Shown piece after piece: positions 52,232 to 61,468 of a DNA stretch of 64,000 nt. The notes beneath the pieces were generated by a model. It was not told the origin of the DNA. It was given only the letters and a program-made list of their open reading frames with translations, and searched no databases. The translations under genes were made by a program, and so were the position numbers. Position 1 is the first letter of the stretch. Each line of letters starts with the position of its first letter. This DNA comes from Candidatus Thiodiazotropha sp. (ex Monitilora ramsayi) (GTDB lineage: Bacteria > Pseudomonadota > Gammaproteobacteria > Chromatiales > Chromatiaceae), in contig JAHXIO010000001.1 of NCBI GenBank assembly GCA_025655595.1, positions 1 through 64,000 on the forward strand, in the 5' to 3' direction.

Positions 52232-52750
52232 ATGCGAATAGTCTTGCTTCTGTTACTGATATTGATCACATGGCCTCTGCTGGCGAAAGATGTCTATAAA
52301 TGGACAAATGAAAGCGGGGAGGTCGTCTACTCCGATACCTACCGGGATGGAGCCGAGCGCATTCGGGTCAGCGGCAGCAGGTCATCACCCAGCTCAGCTC
52401 CTGATACCACGGAAGGGAGCACGTCCCCTGAATCCGAAGTCGAAGGTGTGACCTATCAGTCATTCGAGGTTGTCCAACCGGAAAACGATCAAACCATCCG
52501 AAGCAATGAGGGAACGGTCAATGTCGGCCTGGCGCTCTCCCCTGCCCTGGCGGCAAACCATGCGATTCACGTCTTTCTCGACGGTAACCGTTTAGAAGGT
52601 GAGATGAAGTCCACTCAATTCAGCCTCAACAACCTCAACCGGGGGACTCACTCCCTCGAAGTGAAAGTGGTCGATGATAAGGGTAATGCACTTACGTCTG
52701 CACCCGCCGTCAATTTCCATCTTAGAAAAGCTTCAATTATCAAACCGTAA
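52232..52750 (+). CDS. DUF4124 periplasmic protein
   Basis: A signal peptide (MRIVLLLLLILITWPLLA) is followed by the DUF4124 block KDVYKWTNESGEVVYSD. A Ser/Pro/Glu-rich linker (about 50-85) leads to a beta-sandwich-like C-terminal domain (LALSPALAANHAIHVFLDG). Function unknown; such proteins often lie between glnA and glnL in this group. The start is the Met of the signal; an ATG 12 codons upstream is less likely. Confidence 0.85.
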   Translation: MRIVLLLLLILITWPLLAKDVYKWTNESGEVVYSDTYRDGAERIRVSGSRSSPSSAPDTTEGSTSPESEVEGVTYQSFEVVQPENDQTIRSNEGTVNVGLALSPALAANHAIHVFLDGNRLEGEMKSTQFSLNNLNRGTHSLEVKVVDDKGNALTSAPAVNFHLRKASIIKP

Positions 52751-52758
52751 TTCTCCCG

Positions 52759-52775
52759 CGCACTATAATGGTGCA
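52759..52775. promoter_or_regulatory. NtrC-binding site upstream of glnL
   Basis: CGCACTATAATGGTGCA differs little from the E. coli glnA enhancer site and from the dyad TGCACC-N5-GGTGCA. It lies 166 bases before glnL, so NtrC may control its own operon. Confidence 0.75.
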
Positions 52776-52940
52776 TAAGGGCACCAGTAGTCCCGCAGAT
52801 ACACTGTCCTTCCAAGATCGATTGAAATAGCTTTGCAGGCTAAGCCGCTGTTTTACAGAGCGTAAGTAAAACCGTACTGGTAAGTTCGGAATGCCTGCCG
52901 TTTAACATGGATTGGTTCGTTTATTGCTTAAGGACACCCC

Positions 52941-54017
52941 ATGACACCGGAGTATGACCAAGCGAATCTCGAACAAAAGGTTCTGGAGAATCTCAGCACT
53001 GCCATTCTGCTCTTCGATTCCGACTTCAGAGTCCGTTACATCAACTCAGCCGCTGAGATGCTTTTTGCCGTCAGTGCCAGAAAGGCCATTGGTATTCCTG
53101 CCAGAGATTTAATCCACTGCCCTGGCAGTGTGTTGGAGAATAATCTTGCCCTCTCACTGAATACCGGCCAGCCGTTTACCGAGAGAGAGCATTTGCTGAC
53201 CTTGCCGGACGGTAGTGAAATAACTATCGACTGTACTGTCATTCCCCAGCGTCGGGGCCACAGTATCGATGAGCTGCTGGTGGAGATACAACAGGTAGAT
53301 CGCCAGCTTCGAATAACCAGAGAAGAGCAGATTCTCTCACGTAATGAGGCAACACGCGAGTTAGTGCGTGGGCTTGCCCACGAGATCAAGAACCCGTTAG
53401 GAGGTTTGCGCGGTGCGGCGCAACTGCTCGAGCGAGAGCTGCAGGATGCATCGCTGAAGGAGTATACGCAGATCATCATCGAGGAGGCAGATCGGTTGCA
53501 GAACCTGGTCAACAATATGCTGGGTCCGAACCGGATTCCCGAATTGAAGCCGGTTAATATCCACCAGGTGCTGGAGAGAGTCAGCAGCCTGGTGCAGGCG
53601 GAAACGGGTTCCAGACTTACTATCTGCAAAGACTACGATCCCAGCATCCCCCCGGTAACGGGTGATCTCGATCAGCTGATCCAGTCCTTTCTCAATATCG
53701 CCAGAAACGGTGTCAGAGCGATGGGCAACCAGGGTGTATTGATGATCACCAGCCGTATTCTGCGCCAATTTACCATTGGCAATATCCGCCATCGGCTGGT
53801 CATTTCTGTAGAGATCGAAGACAACGGTCCAGGTATTCCGCCGGATCTGCAGGAGCGGATCTTCTTTCCCATGGTATCGGGTGAAGGCGGAATGGGTCTC
53901 GGCCTCTCGATTTCCCAGACGCTGATCAATCGACATCAGGGATTGATCGAATTCACCAGTAAACCGGGTCAAACCGTCTTTAGAGTCTTACTACCTTTGG
54001 AGCAAGTCGATGGATAG
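52941..54017 (+). CDS. glnL: Nitrogen regulation sensor kinase NtrB
   Basis: NtrB phosphorylates and dephosphorylates NtrC in response to PII. An N-terminal PAS domain (about 10-120), the H-box LAHEIKNPLGGLR with the phospho-His (near 148), the N box and the G box GEGGMGLGLSIS make up the 358 aa. It is cytosolic, with no membrane helices. It overlaps glnG by eight bases. Confidence 0.96.
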   Translation: MTPEYDQANLEQKVLENLSTAILLFDSDFRVRYINSAAEMLFAVSARKAIGIPARDLIHCPGSVLENNLALSLNTGQPFTEREHLLTLPDGSEITIDCTVIPQRRGHSIDELLVEIQQVDRQLRITREEQILSRNEATRELVRGLAHEIKNPLGGLRGAAQLLERELQDASLKEYTQIIIEEADRLQNLVNNMLGPNRIPELKPVNIHQVLERVSSLVQAETGSRLTICKDYDPSIPPVTGDLDQLIQSFLNIARNGVRAMGNQGVLMITSRILRQFTIGNIRHRLVISVEIEDNGPGIPPDLQERIFFPMVSGEGGMGLGLSISQTLINRHQGLIEFTSKPGQTVFRVLLPLEQVDG

Positions 54018-55419
54018 AGCATGCAGGGTCTGGGTGATTGATGATGATCGCTCCATTCGCTGGGTCCTGGAAAAAACCTTGCAAAAGGCCGACATGGATG
54101 TGACCTGCTACGAGAGTGCGGAGAAGGTGCTGAACTCTATGGAGGGCAGGCAGCCCGATGTCGTGGTTTCCGACATCCGCATGCCAGGTATGGACGGATT
54201 GGAGCTGCTGGAGATTCTGCAGAGCCGATATCCAGGCCTGCCGGTCATTATCATGACAGCGCATTCCGATCTTGAGAGTGCGGTTTCGGCCTACCATGGC
54301 GGCGCTTTTGAATATCTGCCGAAACCCTTCGACGTGGATGAGGCGGTACAGCAGATCCGTCGCGCCTGCCGACAACAGATATCTGTTGAAGAGAAGCCCG
54401 ATGCCAATGCCAATCAGGATGGGAAGGAGATCATCGGAGAAGCCCCGGCCATGCAGGAGGTGTTCCGCGCAATTGGCCGACTGGCAAGATCCAATATCAC
54501 GGTGCTGATCAACGGCGAATCCGGTACCGGCAAGGAGCTTGTAGCGCAGGCATTGCATCGACACAGTACCCGTTCGGCAGCACCGTTCATCGCCTTGAAC
54601 ATGGCGGCGATTCCAAAAGACTTAATGGAGTCTGAGCTGTTCGGTCATGAGCGGGGCGCCTTTACCGGTGCACAGACCCGGCGCGAGGGTCGCTTCGAAC
54701 AGGCCGATGGCGGCACCCTCTTTCTGGATGAGATCGGCGACATGCCCGCGGAACTGCAGACCAGGCTGTTGCGGGTACTGGCTGACGGCGAATTCTATCG
54801 GGTGGGCGGGCATGAACCGGTAAAGGTCGATGTGAGAATCATCGCCGCCACCCACCAAAACCTGGAGAGCCGGGTCGATGCGGGTGACTTTCGCGAGGAT
54901 CTTTTTCATCGTCTCAACGTAATCCGTATTCACCTGCCGGCACTGCGTGAGCGCAGGGAGGATATCCCGCTATTGATGAAACACTTTCTCAATGCCGCTG
55001 CCAAGGAACTGGATGTGGAGGCGAAGGTGCTGTTACCGGAGACGGAGGCGTCTCTCAGCCAATTACCCTGGAAAGGCAATGTGCGTCAGTTGGAGAATAC
55101 CGCAAGATGGCTGACGGTCATGGCATCCGGGCAGGAGATCCATATCGAAGACTTGCCCGCCGAACTCAAGGAAAGTGATACTCTATCTTTATCTCATGGT
55201 GATTGGAGACAACTGCTTAGGGCATGGGCGAGAAAGGAGCTTCAGTCAGGTGGAGAAGGATTGCTCAATGAAGCGGGTCCGGACTTCGAGACGGTATTGA
55301 TAGAGGCGGCGCTTGAGCATACGGCAGGCCGTCGTCAGGATGCAGCTCGCTTGCTGGGTTGGGGACGCAATACACTGACAAGAAAGATCAAGGAGTTGAA
55401 GCTCGACACTGAGGACTGA
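54010..55419 (+). CDS. glnG: Nitrogen regulation response regulator NtrC
   Basis: NtrC is a sigma54 activator. The receiver domain has [10 protein letters not shown] and the phospho-Asp in [12 protein letters not shown] (near 54). The AAA+ domain has GESGTGKE, the sigma54-contacting GAFTGA and [12 protein letters not shown] Fis-type helix-turn-helix ([20 protein letters not shown]) closes the 469-aa protein. It is coupled to glnL and its likely sites lie in this window. Confidence 0.97.
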   Translation: MDRACRVWVIDDDRSIRWVLEKTLQKADMDVTCYESAEKVLNSMEGRQPDVVVSDIRMPGMDGLELLEILQSRYPGLPVIIMTAHSDLESAVSAYHGGAFEYLPKPFDVDEAVQQIRRACRQQISVEEKPDANANQDGKEIIGEAPAMQEVFRAIGRLARSNITVLINGESGTGKELVAQALHRHSTRSAAPFIALNMAAIPKDLMESELFGHERGAFTGAQTRREGRFEQADGGTLFLDEIGDMPAELQTRLLRVLADGEFYRVGGHEPVKVDVRIIAATHQNLESRVDAGDFREDLFHRLNVIRIHLPALRERREDIPLLMKHFLNAAAKELDVEAKVLLPETEASLSQLPWKGNVRQLENTARWLTVMASGQEIHIEDLPAELKESDTLSLSHGDWRQLLRAWARKELQSGGEGLLNEAGPDFETVLIEAALEHTAGRRQDAARLLGWGRNTLTRKIKELKLDTED

Positions 55420-55544
55420 ATCGAGCAGTGGAAAAGCTTGTAAAGCACCGGGTAAAGAGAGTTGCCTGTGTCACTGAGCGGGTTATCATGCTCCCCGTTC
55501 AATATTTGATTGATAAGTTGTGCAATCTAAACAGGTAATAATTC

Positions 55545-55940
55545 ATGGACTCTACGACAATCGACCTGCCCGGGAGTGAAATCGAATCGATCACACTGGA
55601 GGCGGGCGTTCTGAATATCCGGTTTTCCCGCGCCTATCTCATCAAGACAATGAGCGGTTCGGAAGAACGAACCCGTTGGTGGCAGTCGGGTTCCCTGCTT
55701 TTCCAGGATGCGGAAACAGAGAGTGAGTTGCCAGATTGCCCCTGTATCTGTGATGGCGGTGATGTGGGCGAGAATGCCTATACCTATCGGGACATGATCC
55801 CGATTCCTCTCGATAGCCAGGGTCGGGCTCACTGTAAACTGAAGTTCAAGTCTTCCGGTCTCATGTTTGAGGTACAGGCCAGTGGCGTGAAACTGAAGAT
55901 GGATGACCGGCCTCACTATATTGAGCACATACGTCAGTAA
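55545..55940 (+). CDS. Hypothetical protein
   Basis: The 131-aa soluble protein has a beta-rich pattern and a conserved-looking cysteine cluster (DCPCICDGGDVGENAY). No signal or membrane helix is present. I do not recognise the family. It lies alone between glnG and the convergent endonuclease V gene. Confidence 0.6.
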   Translation: MDSTTIDLPGSEIESITLEAGVLNIRFSRAYLIKTMSGSEERTRWWQSGSLLFQDAETESELPDCPCICDGGDVGENAYTYRDMIPIPLDSQGRAHCKLKFKSSGLMFEVQASGVKLKMDDRPHYIEHIRQ

Positions 55941-55955
55941 AAAGATCCGTTCGTG

Positions 55956-56612
55956 CTAGCCGGAAGCCAGGCGATGCGCCGCTCGAGTGGTCTCCGGCAG
56001 TTTATATCGTGTCGTACATGCCAGCACATAACGGATGGCACTCTGCAAAGAAATTCTGTGTCCGACTGAGATGTAGAGGGGCATTACACCGCTTCTGGTC
56101 CGTAACACGGCACCGATCTGCTCCCCATGATCCATCAGTGGCACCCAGGCCCCCTTCTCCAGCGGTAAGTTTCCATGGGTACCGATCAAACGGCTCTTTG
56201 CCACACCGATGGAAGGTATATCAGTTAACAAACCCAGATGGCAGGCAAGGCCGAATCGCCTGGGGTGGGCGAAACCCTGTCCATCACATAAGAGGAGATC
56301 GGGTGCCTGTGTAAGTTTCTCGAGTGCCCTGAGAATCGCGGGTATCTCACGGAATGAGAGCAATCCGGGTATATAGGGAAAGGTCGTGGGAAGTCTGGAT
56401 ACCGCATGCTCAATCGGTGTGAGGCTGGGGAAGTCGAGTACAGCAACGGCTGCCCGTGTGACCGTGCCCTGTTCTTCAAAACCTACATCCACACCTGCGA
56501 CACGTTGAGGTGAGGATAATTGATCCGAGAGGAATAGCTTGTCGCGTAGTTTGCGTTGAAGTGCTATCGCCTCTGCAGGAGTGAGGTTCCAATTGTGGTC
56601 TATCGTCGGCAT
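55956..56612 (-). CDS. nfi: Endonuclease V
   Basis: Endonuclease V cuts 3' to deaminated bases such as inosine in DNA. The catalytic Asp segments VAGVDVGF (near 44) and LLCDGQG (near 111), the intercalating motif [14 protein letters not shown] and the C-terminal [10 protein letters not shown] are conserved. I use MPTIDHNW as start (218 aa, near the E. coli length); a frame 35 codons longer opens upstream without support. Confidence 0.93.
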   Translation of the reverse strand: MPTIDHNWNLTPAEAIALQRKLRDKLFLSDQLSSPQRVAGVDVGFEEQGTVTRAAVAVLDFPSLTPIEHAVSRLPTTFPYIPGLLSFREIPAILRALEKLTQAPDLLLCDGQGFAHPRRFGLACHLGLLTDIPSIGVAKSRLIGTHGNLPLEKGAWVPLMDHGEQIGAVLRTRSGVMPLYISVGHRISLQSAIRYVLACTTRYKLPETTRAAHRLASG

Positions 56613-56786
56613 TGGATAATGTGACTCACTTTTTAATCCTGTTGCAATCTTCACTGATCGGTTTAAGCTTTTGAAGTCAAAGTCGCTATTGCATATTACA
56701 TATCGCTGTCGGAACAATGATTTCCCGTTTTATGAGAAGTATGTACCGGGAAGATAGCAGTACAACTGAGAGAAACAGCAAAAACT

Positions 56787-57545
56787 ATGTCAGTCGAACT
56801 ATTTAATAATGGCAGCCACATCTGTGTTGCCTTTCGGGATCTCGTCAATGGAGAGGCGGTCCAAGCCAATCAGTTCCTCATCTACGATCATCAGCATGCC
56901 GCGCTGATCGATCCCGGCGGTGAGTTGACCTATTCGCGTCTCTTCATGGCTATCAGCGACTATATGAATGTGAAGAAGCTCGACTATGTAGTCGCTTCTC
57001 ATCAGGATCCGGACATCGTTGCCTCGGTCAACAAATGGCTGGTTGGCACCGACTGCAAAGTGGTGGTCCCTGCTCTCTGGGAGCGGTTTATCCCCCATTT
57101 CACGCGACCTGGGCGTCTGCTCGACCGGGTTGTCGCCATACCGGACGAAGGTACCAACCTCGAATTGGGCAACATTCGGCTGATGGCGCTGCCAGCGCAT
57201 TTTCTGCATGCGGAAGGGAACTTCCAGTTCTACGATCCCGTCAGCCGGATACTTTTTTCAGGCGATATGGGCGCCAATCTTCCACCGGGCGATCTGAACA
57301 AGCCGGCAAAGAGCATTGACGAAGTCATGCCCTATATGGAGGGGTTCCATAAACGCTACATGAACTCTAACAAGGTCTGCCGCCTCTGGGCGAATATGGT
57401 GAGACAGCTGGATATCGATATGATTGTACCCCAGCATGGGCGTGCCTTCGCAGGCAAGAAAGTGGTGAAAGATTTCATTGCATGGGCCGAAGGACTGGAG
57501 TGTGGGATCGACCTGATGACCCAGGATAACTACCGATTACCTTAA
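56787..57545 (+). CDS. ODP-like metallo-beta-lactamase-fold protein
   Basis: The 252-aa protein has the fold of flavodiiron-type beta-lactamase domains: VASHQDPD (in place of HxHxDH), ALPAHFLHAEGNF, FSGDMGAN and VPQHGRAF supply the di-iron ligands. It resembles the oxygen-binding di-iron protein ODP, a chemotaxis-linked O2 sensor, and lacks a flavodoxin domain. It may bind O2 or act in redox sensing. It is convergent with the cache-domain gene that follows. Confidence 0.8.
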   Translation: MSVELFNNGSHICVAFRDLVNGEAVQANQFLIYDHQHAALIDPGGELTYSRLFMAISDYMNVKKLDYVVASHQDPDIVASVNKWLVGTDCKVVVPALWERFIPHFTRPGRLLDRVVAIPDEGTNLELGNIRLMALPAHFLHAEGNFQFYDPVSRILFSGDMGANLPPGDLNKPAKSIDEVMPYMEGFHKRYMNSNKVCRLWANMVRQLDIDMIVPQHGRAFAGKKVVKDFIAWAEGLECGIDLMTQDNYRLP

Positions 57546-57615
57546 GCCGCCAGTATCGATCGCTTCAGCAACGGGCTGGTCTCTCGTGCGGAATAGATAT
57601 ATTTAACGCAGTACG

Positions 57616-58581
57616 CTATCCGTGCGACTGCCGGTCGGTCGCCAATTCGCCGATCCAGAATCCCAGATTTTTATCGATGAACTCCTCCACCGGCATATAG
57701 TGGGAGCCGTCGCAGGAGAAGGTCAGCCCCAACATGCCGTTCATGATATTGATCGAGGCGCTGCGCAGGTAGATGGTTTCATCCGCGAATCGCAGTGCCT
57801 TGAATTCATCAAGCACTTCCCGGATCTGCCCAGGTGTCACCTTTGCCCGATCAGGATAGGCATATAGCGGATAGGCCAGTGCAATATCTGGGTCAATAAT
57901 CTCCTCTACGCCGTGTATGCGATAGCTGTAGGGGTCCTCCATCAGCCAGAAGGAGCAGCGACCGCTGGAGTAGTGAACCTTGCAATGGAAGACACCATGA
58001 TCTGCCATCAGGGCATGGATCGTCTCATGGACCGAGTCGATATGTTCGTCCAGGCGGCTCTGTATCCGCTCCTGCATAAAGAGTGTGCCGCGAACGGCGG
58101 GATCACCCTTGAACTGTTGCCAGCGCTGCGCTTCATCCAGTTGTAATCCGTTGCTCACCACCTTATCCAGTGAGAAATCCGCGGCGATGAATCCGCGCAG
58201 CGTCTCTTCGTCGCGCACCGCCTGCAGGGCCGTCACACACTCTTTGGCAGTAAACTGGCTGTGATAGACGGAGGAGAGCATGATGCCCTTGAACGGCAGG
58301 TTATTCTTCAAATAGGGACGCTTTGACAGATCCCGTCCACGCCAGGCCGAATCGGCACCGCCCGGTCTTACCAGCGAAGAGATCTCCAGACCGTCAAGGT
58401 CCCAGGCATATAGGAACTCACAGTTGGGGATTTTATCGATACTTTCCAATAATACCCGGTCAAGGTGATCCGGGTCGTCCCATACAGGCGCACATCTGTC
58501 CGCAAGATGCGAAAGCGGCTCACCGACCACTCCCGCCAGGGCGTCTTTCTTGTTGAGAATGAGTTGTCTTAGTGCAGTCAT
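57616..58581 (-). CDS. Stand-alone PDC/cache sensor-domain protein
   Basis: The 321-aa product has a helical N-terminus (about 1-40), then a PDC/cache-like region (FLYAWDLDGLEISSLVRPGG; RGRDLSKRPYLKN; SVYHSQFTAKECVTALQAVR). It has no membrane helix, kinase or methyl-accepting part, so it may be a cytosolic ligand sensor that works with a partner. The ODP-like gene lies next to it in convergent orientation. Family match is moderate. Confidence 0.65.
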   Translation of the reverse strand: MTALRQLILNKKDALAGVVGEPLSHLADRCAPVWDDPDHLDRVLLESIDKIPNCEFLYAWDLDGLEISSLVRPGGADSAWRGRDLSKRPYLKNNLPFKGIMLSSVYHSQFTAKECVTALQAVRDEETLRGFIAADFSLDKVVSNGLQLDEAQRWQQFKGDPAVRGTLFMQERIQSRLDEHIDSVHETIHALMADHGVFHCKVHYSSGRCSFWLMEDPYSYRIHGVEEIIDPDIALAYPLYAYPDRAKVTPGQIREVLDEFKALRFADETIYLRSASINIMNGMLGLTFSCDGSHYMPVEEFIDKNLGFWIGELATDRQSHG

Positions 58582-58722
58582 GGGTACCTCTGTTGGGGGG
58601 ATTATACCCTGCCATCGCCTGAGTGATGAAAGGGTTTGCGTGCAATGAGAAGTGCTTCGTTTGCGTGTACAATTCCCCTTCTTTCTAAAAAAGCCTTTTC
58701 AGAGCCGAGGATCGACTGAGCC

Positions 58723-59793
58723 GTGACCACCCTAAAAAACGATCGATTGTTAAGAGCGCTGCTGCGTGAACCCGTTGATGTGACACCGGTCTGGATGATG
58801 CGCCAGGCAGGCCGTTATCTGCCGGAATACCGCGCAACTCGGGCAAAGGCAGGCAGTTTCATGTCACTTTGCCGCAATCCTGAGCTTGCCTGCGAGGTGA
58901 CGTTGCAGCCGTTGGAGCGTTACCCGCTGGATGCCGCGATTCTCTTCTCCGATATCCTCACGGTGCCGGACGCCATGGGTCTGGGACTCTATTTTACCGA
59001 AGGCGAAGGACCACACTTCGAACGGCCGGTGCAGAATGAGGCTGCCGTCAATGCCCTGGGCATCCCCGACATGGAAGACGACCTGGGCTATGTGATGGAT
59101 GCGGTACGCACCATCCGCCGTGAACTCGACGGCCGGGTGCCCCTGATAGGTTTCAGTGGCAGTCCCTGGACTCTCGCTACCTATATGGTTGAGGGCGGTG
59201 GCACCAAGAACTTTTCAAAAGTAAAAGGGATGATGTTCGACCGCCCGGAGTTGATGCACAAACTCCTGCAGCGCATCAGCGATTCAGTCACCGCCTATCT
59301 GAATGCACAGATCGCTGCGGGTGCACAGGCGGTCATGATATTCGATACCTGGGGAGGTGCCCTCACCCCTCAGCACTATCAGGCGTTTTCTCTGGATTAT
59401 ATGCAGAGAATCGTGGATGGACTGGTGCGTGAAGCCGAAGGAAGGAAGATACCGGTCATTCTCTTTACCAAGGGAGGCGGCTTATGGCTGGAGCAGATGG
59501 CGCAGACCGGGTGCGATGCACTGGGTATCGACTGGACGCTGAGCCTGGCCGATGCCAGAGCCAGGGTCGGTGACCGGGTCGCGCTTCAGGGCAACATGGA
59601 TCCTTGCACACTCTACGCTTCACCGGAACGGATTCGTGAAGAGGTCGCTCAGGTGTTAGCCAGTTTTGGTCATGGCAATGGCCATGTCTTTAATCTGGGG
59701 CATGGTATCCATCCTGAGATCGACCCGGAACATGCCGGTGTTTTTGTGGAGGCCGTGCATGAGTTAAGTCGTCCCTATCATAGCGATGACTGA
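58723..59793 (+). CDS. hemE: Uroporphyrinogen decarboxylase
   Basis: HemE removes four carboxyl groups from uroporphyrinogen III in haem synthesis. The signatures [16 protein letters not shown] (near 22), [20 protein letters not shown] and [10 protein letters not shown] are complete. It begins with GTG at 58723. The length of 356 aa is normal. Confidence 0.97.
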   Translation: MTTLKNDRLLRALLREPVDVTPVWMMRQAGRYLPEYRATRAKAGSFMSLCRNPELACEVTLQPLERYPLDAAILFSDILTVPDAMGLGLYFTEGEGPHFERPVQNEAAVNALGIPDMEDDLGYVMDAVRTIRRELDGRVPLIGFSGSPWTLATYMVEGGGTKNFSKVKGMMFDRPELMHKLLQRISDSVTAYLNAQIAAGAQAVMIFDTWGGALTPQHYQAFSLDYMQRIVDGLVREAEGRKIPVILFTKGGGLWLEQMAQTGCDALGIDWTLSLADARARVGDRVALQGNMDPCTLYASPERIREEVAQVLASFGHGNGHVFNLGHGIHPEIDPEHAGVFVEAVHELSRPYHSDD

Positions 59794-59857
59794 CTGAAGC
59801 TGAATTAGCGGCGGCTGTTTTCGAACTGTACTTGTTTGTTATCAGGAGAACCTGGCG

Positions 59858-60745
59858 ATGAAAATCACCCTGTTGGGTCTCGGTCTGATGGGACAACCTA
59901 TGGCATTGCGTCTACAGCAGTGCGGACATGATGTGGTTGTCTGGAATCGATCAAATAAGCCCCTTGAGGAAGCCTCGGATGCAGGCTTGAGCGTCGAATC
60001 CGATCTGTCAAAAGCGATCGAAGCGGGTGAGGTGATCGTCCTGACACTGAGCGATGCGGAGGCGATTGAATCGGTCCTCTTCAGTGACCAGGCTCCCTCG
60101 TCGCTGCAGGGGAAGACAGTTCTCCAGATGGGTACCATTGCTCCCAATGAAAGTCGCGATGTCGGCGCCCGGGTCAACAGTATCGGCGGTGAGTATCTGG
60201 AGGCGCCCGTACTGGGCAGCTTGCCCGAAGCCCGTACCGGGCAGTTGATTATCATGGCTGCCGGTCCGGAAGCGGTCTATCAGCACTGCCTGCTCATGCT
60301 CAGATGCCTGGGTAAAGAGGTCGAGCATATTGGCACCCTGGGACAGGGTGCTGCCACCAAGCTGGCGATGAATCAGCTGATTGCCTCTCTGACCGCGGGT
60401 TTCTCTCAGAGCCTGGGCTTGATTCGGGCGGAAGGGGTGGAGGTGGAGCTGTTCATGAAGCTCCTGCGGGAAAGTGCACTCTATGCCCCGACCTTCGATA
60501 AAAAGCTGAAGAAATTTCTCGAGCACGACTACAGCAATCCCAACTTCCCGCTCAAGCACCTGATCAAGGATACCGGCCTGTTCAGGCGGGTTGCGGAAGA
60601 GTCGGGCATCGATGCCTCAATTTCCGAGGCCATGCTCAGGGTGTTCGTCAGCGGCCAGAATGCAGGTTACGGGGAGGAGGATTACTCCTCCCTTTATGAA
60701 GCGATCAATCCCGGTTTCGATGCAGAGACTGATATCGGCTGTTGA
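59858..60745 (+). CDS. NAD(P)-dependent beta-hydroxyacid dehydrogenase
   Basis: The Rossmann motif LLGLGLMGQPMALRL (residues 4-18), the substrate segment EAPVLGSLPEARTGQL and the catalytic Lys in GQGAATKLAMNQL identify the 3-hydroxyisobutyrate dehydrogenase / 6-phosphogluconate family. The exact substrate (3-hydroxyisobutyrate, tartronate semialdehyde or succinic semialdehyde) cannot be decided. The length is 295 aa. A Shine-Dalgarno (AGGAGA) precedes the ATG. Confidence 0.88.
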   Translation: MKITLLGLGLMGQPMALRLQQCGHDVVVWNRSNKPLEEASDAGLSVESDLSKAIEAGEVIVLTLSDAEAIESVLFSDQAPSSLQGKTVLQMGTIAPNESRDVGARVNSIGGEYLEAPVLGSLPEARTGQLIIMAAGPEAVYQHCLLMLRCLGKEVEHIGTLGQGAATKLAMNQLIASLTAGFSQSLGLIRAEGVEVELFMKLLRESALYAPTFDKKLKKFLEHDYSNPNFPLKHLIKDTGLFRRVAEESGIDASISEAMLRVFVSGQNAGYGEEDYSSLYEAINPGFDAETDIGC

Positions 60746-60754
60746 GTGTGGATG

Positions 60755-60781
60755 ATGGGCGGGTTTCAAGACCCCGCCCAT
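60755..60781 (-). terminator. Hairpin downstream of the first 26-aa gene
   Basis: ATGGGCGGG (60755-60763) and CCCGCCCAT (60773-60781) pair with a nine-base loop. It lies six bases past the stop codon of the small gene (minus strand) and just after the dehydrogenase stop (plus strand), so it may end both transcripts. Confidence 0.6.
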
Positions 60782-60786
60782 TCTGA

Positions 60787-60867
60787 TCAACTGACGAGCA
60801 GGGCGACAACAATACCAAGTATCAGGAGACCGATGGAGCCCACAATCGCTTTGTCGCTGCCAAGCAT
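60787..60867 (-). CDS. 26-residue single-helix membrane peptide, copy 1
   Basis: The sequence is MLGSDKAIVGSIGLLILGIV followed by VALLVS and TGA. It has a short polar start with one Asp and one Lys, then one hydrophobic helix with spaced glycines. GAGGAGG lies seven bases before the ATG, a very strong ribosome site, so translation is likely. A second copy at 62854-62934 shares the start MLGSDKAI, the GIVV core and the ribosome site. Function unknown. Confidence 0.75.
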   Translation of the reverse strand: MLGSDKAIVGSIGLLILGIVVALLVS

Positions 60868-61122
60868 TTTCTACCTCCTCATCTCTAAGATAGCGGTGAA
60901 ATCTCCACAATGCGGTGGTGTTTTCAACATGAACACCACTACAGGCGTTGTACACTTTGACATGATGGCAGGGCTTCGGTTTTCAAGTGGCAATGCGGTT
61001 AATCAGCCTTTTTTCCATGGTTGTTTATGACCCGTAGCATTGCCTGAAAGAGAGAGACAGTTTTTCCCTTATGACAAATACTTCTTGGACTGAATTGAGA
61101 TTCTTTGACTGAGGATGCGTCG

Positions 61123-61437
61123 ATGAAACTGAACGACCCTTTTGGAAGGCTCGAGTCCCGCCATCAACGGGGGTATGAGAACATGCGCGACAGTCTGAAT
61201 AAGGCGGGCATTGAGACACCTCAAGCGGCGTATGAGGTAATTCGCCAGGCATGGCGGCGTGGGTGGACGATAATCGGTGTTGTACTGTTGCTGATGTTGC
61301 TGTTGATCGGACTGATACCCAAATCCTTGCCGCTCGCGCTGGGCCTGGCCCTGTTCATGATCGTCTGGGTCTTGAGCTCAACTATTAACGGTCAACGGTA
61401 CGTGAAGCGTTTCATTGAGGAAGAGCTGGATGCCTGA
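61123..61437 (+). CDS. Small two-helix membrane protein, unknown
   Basis: A polar N-terminus (MKLNDPFGRLESRHQRGYEN) is followed by two adjacent hydrophobic helices (about residues 48-66 and 70-86) and a charged end (YVKRFIEEELDA). I use the ATG at 61123 (GAGGA upstream), giving 104 aa; one six codons upstream is open. I do not recognise a family. It lies between the two 26-residue peptide genes. Confidence 0.65.
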   Translation: MKLNDPFGRLESRHQRGYENMRDSLNKAGIETPQAAYEVIRQAWRRGWTIIGVVLLLMLLLIGLIPKSLPLALGLALFMIVWVLSSTINGQRYVKRFIEEELDA

Positions 61438-61468
61438 CTGGTCCTGAGTACTCATTCCGGTAGGTGTT

